NCBI RefSeq assembly: GCF_001426375.1
Contig: NZ_LMEO01000045.1
Span: 1,020,609-1,084,608 of the forward strand
Source: Paenibacillus sp. Root444D2
GTDB taxonomy: Bacteria; Bacillota; Bacilli; Paenibacillales; NBRC-103111
Length of the DNA stretch: 64,000 nucleotides
Direction: 5' to 3'
Shown: positions 7,733-15,439 of the stretch, in pieces
How positions within the stretch are numbered: the stretch's first letter is position 1
Layout of the letters: every line of letters begins with the position of its first letter
Notes under the pieces: generated by a model
The model's database searches: none
Seen by the model: the letters and a program-made list of their open reading frames with translations, nothing else
What the model was told of the DNA's origin: nothing
Translations under genes and position numbers: made by a program

Positions 7733-9247
7733 TTATGCTAGTTTTGCAAGTTTATCGAGTGCGCGATCCACTATCTCATGTGTGTCGTATATCGCGCTTC
7801 TCTTACTAGCGAGCCATTCTTTTTCAAAGTCTAATCGCTGCGCTTGTCCAATCAATGCCCGTTCCACCTCTGATGGATTCGGCCCGCCGATAATCTTTCG
7901 GACGCTGATGAAATTCCTGGGATTCAAAGCAAGTTTTAGCCTTTCTTCACTAATTTCCAGCTTTCGTCCAATGACTTCAGATGCGGCATCGTTTAGCAGC
8001 TCTAGGGAAAGATAACGTTTGGAATTCCCGAATTCCAACGCTTTTCGTACCACACGGCTGACAATGGAATGTGCGGTTCGAAACGAAAGCTGCTCCTCAC
8101 GTACTAACGTATCCGCAAGCTCAGTAACAGTAGAAAAGCTCTCCTCTGCTCTTGCCTCCAGCACTTCCTTATTAATCGTAAGAGTTGCGATGACATTAGC
8201 AAGCAACCGATAAATGGATTCAAGTACAGCAAGGCTTTTCCACGCGTAGGGCTGCATATCATCTTCGGTATCAACAATATCGCCAAACGGTGTATTATGA
8301 ATCATAGTCAACACGGTCTGTGTGAGACCTACACAACTGGACAAAAGCGAGCGCATATGTTCAATAGATACAGGATTCCGCTTCTGCGGCATGATGGAGC
8401 TGATCTGCACATAGGGAGCCGCAACTTTCAGAACGGCAAATTCCTGCGTGCTCCAAAGCAGCAGTTCTTGTACGAACCGGCCTAGATTAATTGCGGCAAG
8501 TTGAACACTTGTCGCGATTTCACCGACGTAGTCCGCTCCGCTAACCGCGTCGTAAGCATTTTCAATGAGCTCGTCAAACGCAAGTAATTCAACCATACGC
8601 TCCCTGTTCACAGGGAATCCGGAAGTTGTAAGAGCTGCAGCTCCCATACTGCTGCGGTTGCAGTTCGCATAGGCTGATTGCAGCCGGCGGATATCCCGAC
8701 TAAGTGAGTCAGAAACTGCTGCTGTATAGTGACCTAGCGTCGTAGGCTGGGCTTGCTGTGTATGCGTATAGCCAATCATAATCGTATCGACTTGAGAACG
8801 TGCAAACTGCAACAAATTCTCCTCCAGAAATAGTGCGGATGCCAATGTATCCAGAAGCTTTTCTCTCAACGTGAGTCGATATATCGCTATTCCCATATCA
8901 TTACGGCTTCGCCCTAAATGCAAATTACCAGCAGCTTCTCCAGCCAACAAGTGCAATTGCTGCTCGACCTCAAAAAACAGATCCTCGAATTCTCCCGTGT
9001 AAGAAGATTCCCGCAACCTTTTCACATCAATTGCCTTTAAGGAGGCTGCAAGAGTATGCGCATCATGATCACTAATTAACGATTGCTCCCACAGCATAAT
9101 AAGATGCGCTTTATTAATGTCCATCATGGGACTCAGCAATTCTACTTTGGCATAGTCATATGCGGGACTTAAGACAACTTCCGCATACGTTTTCCCAGGG
9201 AACTTATGGTCCTGATCTAACGTTGGAATAGATACTTGATGAGGCAT
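7733..9247 (-). CDS. Argininosuccinate-lyase-family lyase (substrate probably not argininosuccinate)
   Basis: Fumarase/aspartase-superfamily enzyme, 504 residues, somewhat longer than ArgH (about 460). The superfamily signature SSIMPQKRNPVSIEHMRSL carries the mobile catalytic serine loop. GNLHLGRSRNDM and YTHTQQAQPTTLGHY match ArgH regions that hold the fumarate end of the substrate. Such enzymes release fumarate from a succinyl adduct. The neighbours (cysteine synthase and desulfhydrase relatives, rhodanese, monooxygenase) make a C-S substrate such as S-(2-succino)cysteine, or a C-N aminosuccinate, more likely than argininosuccinate; no other arginine genes are present. Family is certain and the substrate is inferred. 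ATG 9247 follows GGAGG. Confidence 0.85.
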   Translation of the reverse strand: MPHQVSIPTLDQDHKFPGKTYAEVVLSPAYDYAKVELLSPMMDINKAHLIMLWEQSLISDHDAHTLAASLKAIDVKRLRESSYTGEFEDLFFEVEQQLHLLAGEAAGNLHLGRSRNDMGIAIYRLTLREKLLDTLASALFLEENLLQFARSQVDTIMIGYTHTQQAQPTTLGHYTAAVSDSLSRDIRRLQSAYANCNRSSMGAAALTTSGFPVNRERMVELLAFDELIENAYDAVSGADYVGEIATSVQLAAINLGRFVQELLLWSTQEFAVLKVAAPYVQISSIMPQKRNPVSIEHMRSLLSSCVGLTQTVLTMIHNTPFGDIVDTEDDMQPYAWKSLAVLESIYRLLANVIATLTINKEVLEARAEESFSTVTELADTLVREEQLSFRTAHSIVSRVVRKALEFGNSKRYLSLELLNDAASEVIGRKLEISEERLKLALNPRNFISVRKIIGGPNPSEVERALIGQAQRLDFEKEWLASKRSAIYDTHEIVDRALDKLAKLA

Positions 9248-9285
9248 ACTTTATATCAATCCTCCCTCTTGTTGGCTCCAATTCA

Positions 9286-10296
9286 TTATTCCGATCCATA
9301 ATGAAACAACAAAGGAAGCCCGCCGGTATGCATAAAGACCACCGCATCATAATCGCTTAGCTCGCCGGAACGCCCTTTAGCAATTAGAGCCGCCATCGCT
9401 TTCCCCGTATAGACCGGGTCCAGAAAGATTCCTTCCGATTGAGCGGTAATACGGAGAGCCTCGCTGCCTTCCTTGGTCATTTTGGCATAGCCTTCTCCGA
9501 TAAACCGATCTTCAATCCAGATATGATCTGTGGTCACCGCAGCGGAAGAAGCGGCAAGTTCTAAAGATTCGTTTACGAGCTGAACCGTCCTTTCTTTCTT
9601 AATCTCCGTTTTTCCACTAATACTTACCCCAAGAACGTCAATATTAAATGGGAATGAAGTTAGTATAGCTCCAGAAATTAATCCGGCAAACGTACCGCAA
9701 GTTCCTGCTGCAACGGCTACAAGCACACGGCTTACATTCGGATCCAACTGCTCCAACTGACTTCCGAGCTCCTGCAGTGCCACAATATAACCTAACGTAC
9801 CGAGCGCGTCAGTCCCGCCTTCGGGAATAATAAAAGCTTTTCCCCCTTCAATGGCAATATCTTGAGCAATCTCACGCATCTTATCATTCATATATTGTTG
9901 ATTCGATTGACTGATGGGAGGTTCAACAAAAGTGATTTCCGCTTGTAATATTTGATCCAATAACAGATTTCCGCTGGTGCGAGGCAGATCCGATTGACCG
10001 TTTAAAACTAGATGCACTTGCAACCCGAGCTTTCTAGCGGCTGCGGCAGTCAAATGAGCGTGATTCGATTGGGCGGCGCCGGTCGTAATAATATGAGTCG
10101 CTTGTTCCGCAATAGCTTGACCCAAATGAAATTCGAGTTTTCTTGCTTTATTTCCACCGCCCCCTAGCCCAGATAAATCTTCCCTTTTCACGAGAATCCT
10201 GGTTCCCAATCGTTCAGATAACTGTCTTGCTTCCTGTAAGGGGGTAGGCCATTCTCCTAATTTGACACGGGGCAACGATGCTAAGTCTGTAGTCAT
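9286..10296 (-). CDS. PLP-dependent D-cysteine desulfhydrase / ACC deaminase family protein
   Basis: Fold-type II PLP enzyme, 336 residues. The PLP lysine lies in GGGGNKARKLE (about residue 50). GAAQSNHAHLTAAAA is the substrate-phosphate-binding region, and a glycine-rich AAGTCGTFAGLISG grips the PLP phosphate. Relatives degrade D-cysteine to pyruvate, sulfide and ammonia, or deaminate 1-aminocyclopropane carboxylate. In this sulfur operon the desulfhydrase role is favoured. It would liberate sulfide that the neighbouring cysteine-synthase-like protein could use. Twelve bases separate it from that gene, indicating one transcript. Confidence 0.85.
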   Translation of the reverse strand: MTTDLASLPRVKLGEWPTPLQEARQLSERLGTRILVKREDLSGLGGGGNKARKLEFHLGQAIAEQATHIITTGAAQSNHAHLTAAAARKLGLQVHLVLNGQSDLPRTSGNLLLDQILQAEITFVEPPISQSNQQYMNDKMREIAQDIAIEGGKAFIIPEGGTDALGTLGYIVALQELGSQLEQLDPNVSRVLVAVAAGTCGTFAGLISGAILTSFPFNIDVLGVSISGKTEIKKERTVQLVNESLELAASSAAVTTDHIWIEDRFIGEGYAKMTKEGSEALRITAQSEGIFLDPVYTGKAMAALIAKGRSGELSDYDAVVFMHTGGLPLLFHYGSE

Positions 10297-10307
10297 GTCG
10301 TGTCCTC

Positions 10308-11288
10308 CTATTGGGCATTGAGCAGCTTAAACTCGGCCTGTTTATTTTCGGATGTTTCTTCATCGAATAAACCGATGCTTAGATAGCGCTCGCCGGTGTC
10401 TGGCCCAAGAGCAACCACACGTTTGCCTTTGCCGAGCTTACGCGCCACCTGAATGGCGGCCCAGACTGCCGCTCCAGTTGAAGGGCCGGCAAGAATGCCC
10501 TCTTTACGTGCCAGATCCTTAGACGTTTGCCATGCGCTCTCGTCAGAAATATGGATAATATCTTCCACAATTTTCGTATTAATAACTTCGGGAATTTGCG
10601 GCGGGCTAATCCCGTATATGTTATGCTCTCCAGGCTCTTCACCTTCAAGGACTTTAGAATTTTCAGCTTCCACGAGATATACCTTCACATCAGTCAATAC
10701 TTCTTTAAGTCGTTCACCGACACCTGTTATCGTGCCACCTGTTCCTGATGTTGCCACGAAGGCATCCAATCTTCCATCTGTTTGCTCCAAAATTTCCTCG
10801 GCTGTCGTCAACCGGTGAATCGCTGGATTGGCAGGATTCTCTGCCTGCTTGGCGATAAAGCTGTTGGGCACTTCTTGATGAAGCTTCTCCACTCGCTCTT
10901 TCACCGCATTAATATCTTCATCTGCGCCGAAAGTGATGATTTTGGCACCGAACGCGCGCAGAAGGTCAAACCTCTCTTTATTGTATTTCTCACGGATAAA
11001 GATGATGCTCTTATAGCCAAGAACCGCCCCGATTGAAGCCAGTCCAATCCCTGTATTGCCGCTTGTAAGTTCGATAATCGTACCGCCGGGCTTTAACAGA
11101 CCGTCTTTCTCGGCTTGCCGGATGATCCCGTACGCCGTACGATCCTTAACGCTCCCGCCAGGATTATACGATTCTAACTTTAGATAAATCTCTGCATCAT
11201 CTTCACTTGCAAGATTATTAATACGCACCATCGGAGTTTGACCGATCAAATCGAGAATACTGTCACACAGCTTATTTCTATCTCCCAC
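10308..11288 (-). CDS. Cysteine synthase / cystathionine beta-synthase family PLP enzyme
   Basis: Fold-type II PLP enzyme of 326 residues (CysK is about 310). The PLP lysine is in NPGGSVKDRTAYG, the substrate loop is TSGNTGIGLA, and the PLP phosphate is held by GTGGTITGVG. These would convert O-acetylserine and sulfide to cysteine or run a related beta-replacement. The usual CysK stretch with MPETMS after the substrate loop is replaced by REKYNKERFDLL, so it is a diverged paralogue with possibly altered substrate. It is co-transcribed with the desulfhydrase relative downstream and the thioredoxin-like gene upstream. Confidence 0.86.
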   Translation of the reverse strand: MGDRNKLCDSILDLIGQTPMVRINNLASEDDAEIYLKLESYNPGGSVKDRTAYGIIRQAEKDGLLKPGGTIIELTSGNTGIGLASIGAVLGYKSIIFIREKYNKERFDLLRAFGAKIITFGADEDINAVKERVEKLHQEVPNSFIAKQAENPANPAIHRLTTAEEILEQTDGRLDAFVATSGTGGTITGVGERLKEVLTDVKVYLVEAENSKVLEGEEPGEHNIYGISPPQIPEVINTKIVEDIIHISDESAWQTSKDLARKEGILAGPSTGAAVWAAIQVARKLGKGKRVVALGPDTGERYLSIGLFDEETSENKQAEFKLLNAQ

Positions 11289-11321
11289 ACTTATTTCCCC
11301 TTCCCAGTAGTAATTATCGAC

Positions 11322-11942
11322 TTAACCGAGAATGGAACGGATAATTTCGATAATTGCAGTCTTTTCCTGCTCGCGAGCTTGTGGGCGTTGTTCTTTTAAA
11401 TAATCGAACAACGATTTCCTTACGTCTTCATCCAACTCGGAAAGTGCCTTACCCCGTCCGTCCCATTCTGGATGGAGATTCCAAAAATCCTCTTTCCAAC
11501 CGCTGCTTAGATCAGTTATTTGGTCGGGGCGTTCTATGAACAAGCCTAATTCCTCTCCCGCACCATTAAAAAACACATAGGTTGGAATATGATTTCGCCC
11601 ATCTTCGTGCAGATAAGCGGCAGCAATATCTTGATTATCTGGATCCCGCAGTAGAATGTGCAGCATCAACTTACCCGTTTCGTGTTCGATTTTACCGAAA
11701 AGCGGTAAATTCGCAACAACATCTCCGCACCAGTCGTGGGCCAGTACCAAGACATTCACCTGCTCTGAAAGTCCCTCGAAATAAGCTAATTCTTGCTCGC
11801 TCAATATGTACTGCTCGAAATTCAATTGAAGTCTATCAACATTTACCTTTGCGCTGTTAATAAATTGCTGGTAAGTTAACGCTTCCTGAAAAGCCCGCTC
11901 CCTTCTTTCCTGCGAAATTCCTTTTGTTTTTTGAATGCTCAT
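11322..11942 (-). CDS. Thioredoxin-fold protein with WCGD motif
   Basis: Cytoplasmic thioredoxin-family protein, about 206 residues. The active-site-like VLAHDWCGDVVANLPLF keeps only the first cysteine of a CxxC motif. HIPTYVFFNGAGEELG provides the cis-proline strand. A single-cysteine site argues for a thiol transferase, bacillithiol-linked reductase or persulfide carrier rather than a dithiol oxidoreductase. ATG 11942 is chosen because GGAGGG lies about 9 bases upstream; an earlier in-frame ATG at 11951 lies too close to it. Short of the next upstream gene is a hairpin-terminator element, so expression may be attenuated. Confidence 0.78.
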   Translation of the reverse strand: MSIQKTKGISQERRERAFQEALTYQQFINSAKVNVDRLQLNFEQYILSEQELAYFEGLSEQVNVLVLAHDWCGDVVANLPLFGKIEHETGKLMLHILLRDPDNQDIAAAYLHEDGRNHIPTYVFFNGAGEELGLFIERPDQITDLSSGWKEDFWNLHPEWDGRGKALSELDEDVRKSLFDYLKEQRPQAREQEKTAIIEIIRSILG

Positions 11943-11991
11943 AATCGTCATCCCTCCATAAAAGTTTTTCATTCCCTCAGGACCACCATAT

Positions 11992-12039
11992 AAAAAAAGA
12001 GACAAAACAAATGAATTGTTCGTCTCCGGTTGTCCGGTT
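11992..12039 (-). terminator. Compact hairpin plus intrinsic terminator (element B)
   Basis: Minus strand: CCGG, ACAA loop, CCGG immediately followed by a stem (GAGACGAACAA against TTGTTTTGTCTC) and seven T. It lies between the broken acetyltransferase and the thioredoxin-like gene. Same architecture as elements A, C, F and G. Confidence 0.75.
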
Positions 12040-12056
12040 CTATGCAGTAGTCCCCT

Positions 12057-12536
12057 TCATCTTGTTTTGCCGGGAACGTGTACCAAGTCCTTCTGATAGG
12101 CAAGCACAAGATCCCAATTTCCGCTGAAGATTGGAATACGGTAATATCCAACCCGTTCATAGAGCGCAGCCGCTTCCGGTTGTTTGGGGCCGGTCTGCAA
12201 CTTAATGCTGCTGTAGCCAAATTCAATCGCCAAGCGATCAATCTCGGAAAGAATCGCTTGCGCCACTCCCTTACGTCGGTAATTGGCGCGAGTATACATC
12301 CGTTTGACTTCTACCGTAGAGTCATCCAATGGCCGTAACGCACCGCATCCAACTGGAATACTTTCAATTCAGGCGACCACAAAAGCAGCACGCGGCACTT
12401 CGACGTCAGATGGATTGAAGCCTGCGCTTCCATCAGAGTCATAGAGCACTCCCAGTTCCGTGCTGAGTTCCCAGATCAATTGCTCTGAGTCTCTGCTTCG
12501 AACATCCTCTGGAGCAGCAGTAATCTTCAAGATCAT
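12057..12536 (-). pseudogene. GNAT acetyltransferase interrupted by one stop codon
   Basis: A complete GNAT reading frame from ATG 12536 to the stop at 12057 except for one TGA at 12371-12369 (…FVVA, stop, IESIPVGCGALRPL…), where a CGA arginine would be expected. The acetyl-CoA-binding motif A reads RMYTRANYRRKGVAQAIL, followed by AAALYERVGYYRIP. It is probably a recent mutation, or a sequencing error. In the related cysteine-salvage pathway an N-acetyltransferase acts first, so its loss here could alter the pathway. Translation could restart after the stop, but the N-terminal half would be missing. Confidence 0.82.
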
Positions 12537-12659
12537 AGTTTCATCCCTCCAATATCCAATAATACATATCGGTTATATCGGTATTGTCTATCTTGATAAA
12601 TTTACCATCTCTATGAAAGAGCGTCTAATTGGTCTTTTCTATCCTAAAATTCAATATTT

Positions 12660-13493
12660 CTATTTAAATACCTCGGTATGCTCCCAATTGCCCCACTCGT
12701 CCCAAGCTCCTTCATAGGGTCGGATATCAGAATAGCCGATCAATCGCAAAATAAAATAGGTATGCGCGCCTCGCTGATTCGACTGGCAATAAGGAACAAT
12801 CGTTTGATCCGATCTTAGACCTATAGATTCGAACTCTTGCCTTAAAGTCGTATAATCCTTGAATCTTACAACACCGTTATCATCTGCCGGACCGAGCGCT
12901 TCTTTCCACTCTTTATGGATCGCTCCTGTGATATGACCCCCTCTACGATTGGTTCGCTGCTCCACTCCTGTATACTCTTCGACCGAGCGAACATCCAGCA
13001 GGATGCTATTCTCCAACCCCTCTTGAATTCTCTCTTTTGTAACTACCAGCAGTGCATCTGTAGAAATGTTGATTGTGCCCTCTAACACAGTAGGTGTCTC
13101 CGTCGATAACTCTTTGCCTGCTGCAGCCCAAGCGGTATAACCGCCATTCAGCAATTTCACTTGATCCTTGAGTCCAAAATACTCCAGCACATAAAAGACG
13201 CGCGTCGCAAGAACTCCAATACCGTCATCGTATACCACAACGGTAGTCCCATCCCTTACTCCGCTTTTTTCCAACACACTTTTAACAACATCCGCGGAAA
13301 CAAACGTATGGCGGGTACCATCTTTTAAATCTTTAGCTTTAAGCTGGATTGCCCCTGGAATATGCCCGGCTTCATAACCTTGGGCTCTGGCATCCAAGAG
13401 GATAACATCGGAAGATTTTCTGTTTGCTTCTACCCAATGAACATCGACCAACAAGTGTCCATTCGGATAATTTGAAATGTTCGTGACAGTCAT
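12660..13493 (-). CDS. Two-domain sulfurtransferase (rhodanese, SseA/thiosulfate type)
   Basis: 277 residues with two rhodanese domains, the normal length for thiosulfate or 3-mercaptopyruvate sulfurtransferase. The inactive N-terminal domain contains VILLDARAQGYEAGHIPGAI. The C-terminal domain ends in TIVPYCQSNQRGAHTYF, where the Cys carries the persulfide. CQSNQRG differs from both the CRKG(V/T)T thiosulfate loop and the CGSGVTA mercaptopyruvate loop, so donor preference is uncertain. It is probably cytoplasmic, as no signal peptide is seen. Lies 31 bases after the monooxygenase gene in the same operon and presumably handles sulfane sulfur released in the pathway. Confidence 0.88.
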   Translation of the reverse strand: MTVTNISNYPNGHLLVDVHWVEANRKSSDVILLDARAQGYEAGHIPGAIQLKAKDLKDGTRHTFVSADVVKSVLEKSGVRDGTTVVVYDDGIGVLATRVFYVLEYFGLKDQVKLLNGGYTAWAAAGKELSTETPTVLEGTINISTDALLVVTKERIQEGLENSILLDVRSVEEYTGVEQRTNRRGGHITGAIHKEWKEALGPADDNGVVRFKDYTTLRQEFESIGLRSDQTIVPYCQSNQRGAHTYFILRLIGYSDIRPYEGAWDEWGNWEHTEVFK

Positions 13494-13524
13494 CGTTTAA
13501 CCCCCAAAATAAGATACTTAAGAG

Positions 13525-14832
13525 TCAACTGAAACCCAGATTCTCACGCAAAGTCTGGCCGGTATAAGTCTCAGGGAACAACCCTCTACGCCGCAATTCG
13601 GGAACAACTAGATCAAGGAAATCCTCCACTCCACCGAAGGCTAGCTGCGGCATGACGCTGAATCCATCTGCCGCACCGCTTTTGAACCAATCCTCCATGA
13701 CATCGGAAACTTGCTCAGGGGTACCCGCTACACTAAGCTGACCATTTCCTACCCAATACTTTTCGAGAAATTCTCTTATCGTCAGCTTTTCTCTTTCTAC
13801 AATTTTTTTTACCATTTGATAAAAGGTTTGGTATGCATTGACTTGGCTAGAATCGGGCAGCTCAGGAAATGGATCATCCAGCGAATAAACAGAATAGTCG
13901 ATTCCCAATAAGTTAGAAAGTGACATTACCGATCGTTCGATTGAACCCAGCTGTCGCAGCTCGCTCGCTTTCTCTTTCGCTTCCGCTTCCGTCGAACCGA
14001 CAATAACAAGTAGATCGGGCAATACCTTGACGCTGTCAGGCGATCGTCCCGCTTTAACCGTCCTTGATTTGATATCTTGGTAAAAGAGCCGGGCATCCTC
14101 CAACGTATTTTGAACGGTAAAAATAAGTTCCGCATATTGAGCAGCCAAGTTCTTACCTTCGTCAGAAGCACCTGCTTGAACCAAGATCGGTCTGCCTTGT
14201 GGAGGGCGCATAATATTTAATGCACCTTGTACGGAAAAATAGGCTCCATGATGATGGATATCATGAACCTTGTCAACTGCCGCATAAGTTCCTGAAATTT
14301 TGTCCTGAACCAATGCGTCTTCTTCCCAACTATCCCACAATTTGAGGACAACCTCTGCGAATTCCTTTGCTCTCTCATAACGATGCGTATGGGTCGGTAA
14401 TTGCTGCAGGCCAAAGTTAAAAGCCGTCCGTTCCACGCCAGTGGTCACCATGTTCCACCCAGCCCGCCCACCGCTGATATGATCAAGTGAAGCAAATAGT
14501 CTTGCAACATTATAGGGTTCATTGAAACTCGTAGACACTGTGGCAATCAAGCCGATCTTCTCGGTCACTGTGGCAATGGAGGATAACAAGGTCAACGGTT
14601 CAAAGCCAAAAATGGGGCCATGCTGAACTGCTTTCGCCTCAATAGACAGACCATCTGCGATAAACAGTGTGTCAATTCGTGCAGCTTCCGCCTTTTGTGC
14701 CAATCGATGAAAATGCTTAATGGTATGAATCTCTTCCAGTTTCGTACTTGAATGACGCCAGGCTCCCCGATGGGAGCCCGCATTTTGTAACATAAGATTT
14801 AGAATCATTCGCCGGTTTAGTTCACTCATCAT
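13525..14832 (-). CDS. LLM-class FMN-dependent monooxygenase (NtaA/SnaA/DszA family)
   Basis: About 435 residues, the normal family length. RMILNLMLQNAGSHRGAWRH opens the TIM barrel. AGWNMVTTGVERTAFNFG, ERAKEFAEVVLKLWDSWE and RPPQGRPILVQAGASDEGK are diagnostic blocks for FMN and substrate binding. VAGTPEQVSDVMEDWF and ELRRRGLFPETYTGQTLRENLG form the C-terminus. These enzymes use reduced FMN and O2 to cleave C-S or C-N bonds of sulfonates, aminopolycarboxylates or alkylated thiols. GAGG lies upstream of ATG 14832. Second gene of the operon. A separate FMN reductase must be supplied from elsewhere. Confidence 0.9.
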   Translation of the reverse strand: MMSELNRRMILNLMLQNAGSHRGAWRHSSTKLEEIHTIKHFHRLAQKAEAARIDTLFIADGLSIEAKAVQHGPIFGFEPLTLLSSIATVTEKIGLIATVSTSFNEPYNVARLFASLDHISGGRAGWNMVTTGVERTAFNFGLQQLPTHTHRYERAKEFAEVVLKLWDSWEEDALVQDKISGTYAAVDKVHDIHHHGAYFSVQGALNIMRPPQGRPILVQAGASDEGKNLAAQYAELIFTVQNTLEDARLFYQDIKSRTVKAGRSPDSVKVLPDLLVIVGSTEAEAKEKASELRQLGSIERSVMSLSNLLGIDYSVYSLDDPFPELPDSSQVNAYQTFYQMVKKIVEREKLTIREFLEKYWVGNGQLSVAGTPEQVSDVMEDWFKSGAADGFSVMPQLAFGGVEDFLDLVVPELRRRGLFPETYTGQTLRENLGFS

Positions 14833-14852
14833 TATCACCTCTGCTGCCTATT

Positions 14853-15143
14853 TCAAAATAATGGAACCCTGTATTTGTCCCCTTCTTCTGAATAGAGAAT
14901 GGCTTCAGAACTATATAAATCAACTTGTACAAGAGGTTTTTGAATGCTCCCTAGGGTTATCTTATTCGTCTTCAACGCGTGGAGTAAGGATGGTATGAGT
15001 TTGTGATCAGTGCCTATTAAATTCACGTTCACCAATTCTTGATTAAACATGATGTTTGTTTGGATCATATACATTTCCTCCTCATAATAGTTCTTGACTG
15101 CTTTGTTCAGACCAATATGTAGAATTCTGCTCACCCATTTCAT
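14853..15143 (-). CDS. Small protein of unknown function, first gene of the operon
   Basis: I do not recognise a family. Two in-frame starts each have a good ribosome-binding site: ATG 15143 after AAGGAG (about 96 residues) and ATG 15068 after GAGGAGGAAAT (71 residues, starting MIQTNIMFNQELVNVN). The shorter form looks like a compact soluble domain ending QVDLYSSEAILYSEEGDKYR. The extra N-terminal piece is basic and amphipathic. It lies directly behind the operator, promoter and leader element of the operon, 20 bases before the monooxygenase gene, so a regulatory or accessory role is possible. Confidence 0.6.
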   Translation of the reverse strand: MKWVSRILHIGLNKAVKNYYEEEMYMIQTNIMFNQELVNVNLIGTDHKLIPSLLHALKTNKITLGSIQKPLVQVDLYSSEAILYSEEGDKYRVPLF

Positions 15144-15160
15144 ATCCACTCCTTTTTTGG

Positions 15161-15208
15161 AAATAAAAATAGCATGGATTCAATATCCATGCTTCCGGAT
15201 GACCAGTC
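15161..15208 (-). terminator. Leader hairpin plus intrinsic terminator (element C)
   Basis: Minus strand: CTGG, TCAT loop, CCGG, then a perfect 9-bp stem (AGCATGGAT with ATCCATGCT) and ATTTTTATTT. It lies in the 5' leader of the operon between the promoter and the first gene, so it must act as an attenuator if the operon is expressed. The CTGG/CCGG stem keeps pairing by G-U relative to the CCGG/CCGG stems of elements A and B. Confidence 0.78.
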
Positions 15209-15210
15209 AG

Positions 15211-15241
15211 CTATTTAATTCCGATTAATTCTATGCGATTT
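15211..15241 (-). promoter_or_regulatory. Operator-like motif of the 15.1-3.6 kb operon
   Basis: Minus strand reads AAATCGCATAG then AATTAATCGGAATTAAATAG, just downstream of the predicted -10 box. The TAATCGGAATTAA core equals that upstream of metN. The position suits a repressor. Confidence 0.5.
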
Positions 15242-15253
15242 ATTTGTTTAATA

Positions 15254-15282
15254 AAATTACCACTATTCTACATTATTGTCAA
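15254..15282 (-). promoter_or_regulatory. Sigma-A-type promoter of the 15.1-3.6 kb operon
   Basis: Minus strand TTGACA (15282-15277), 17-base spacer, TAATTT (15259-15254). The transcript would start near 15247, read through the operator-like motif and element C, and reach the first gene at 15143. Confidence 0.68.
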
Positions 15283-15439
15283 CAGCGAAATTTAACTTCG
15301 TTGTTTCCATATTAATTTGCGCTATCAAAGTTGATCCTATCGTACAAAATGAATCCTTTCATACAAAAATGTGCGTACTGTTCAAAAGAAATCGGGGTTG
15401 CTACACTATACAAAAATAAGAAAGTGAGGTGCAAGTAAT

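Noticed and set aside
7733..9247. Calling the lyase argH
   Set aside because: No argG or other arginine gene is adjacent, the protein is longer than ArgH, and all neighbours concern sulfur compounds.
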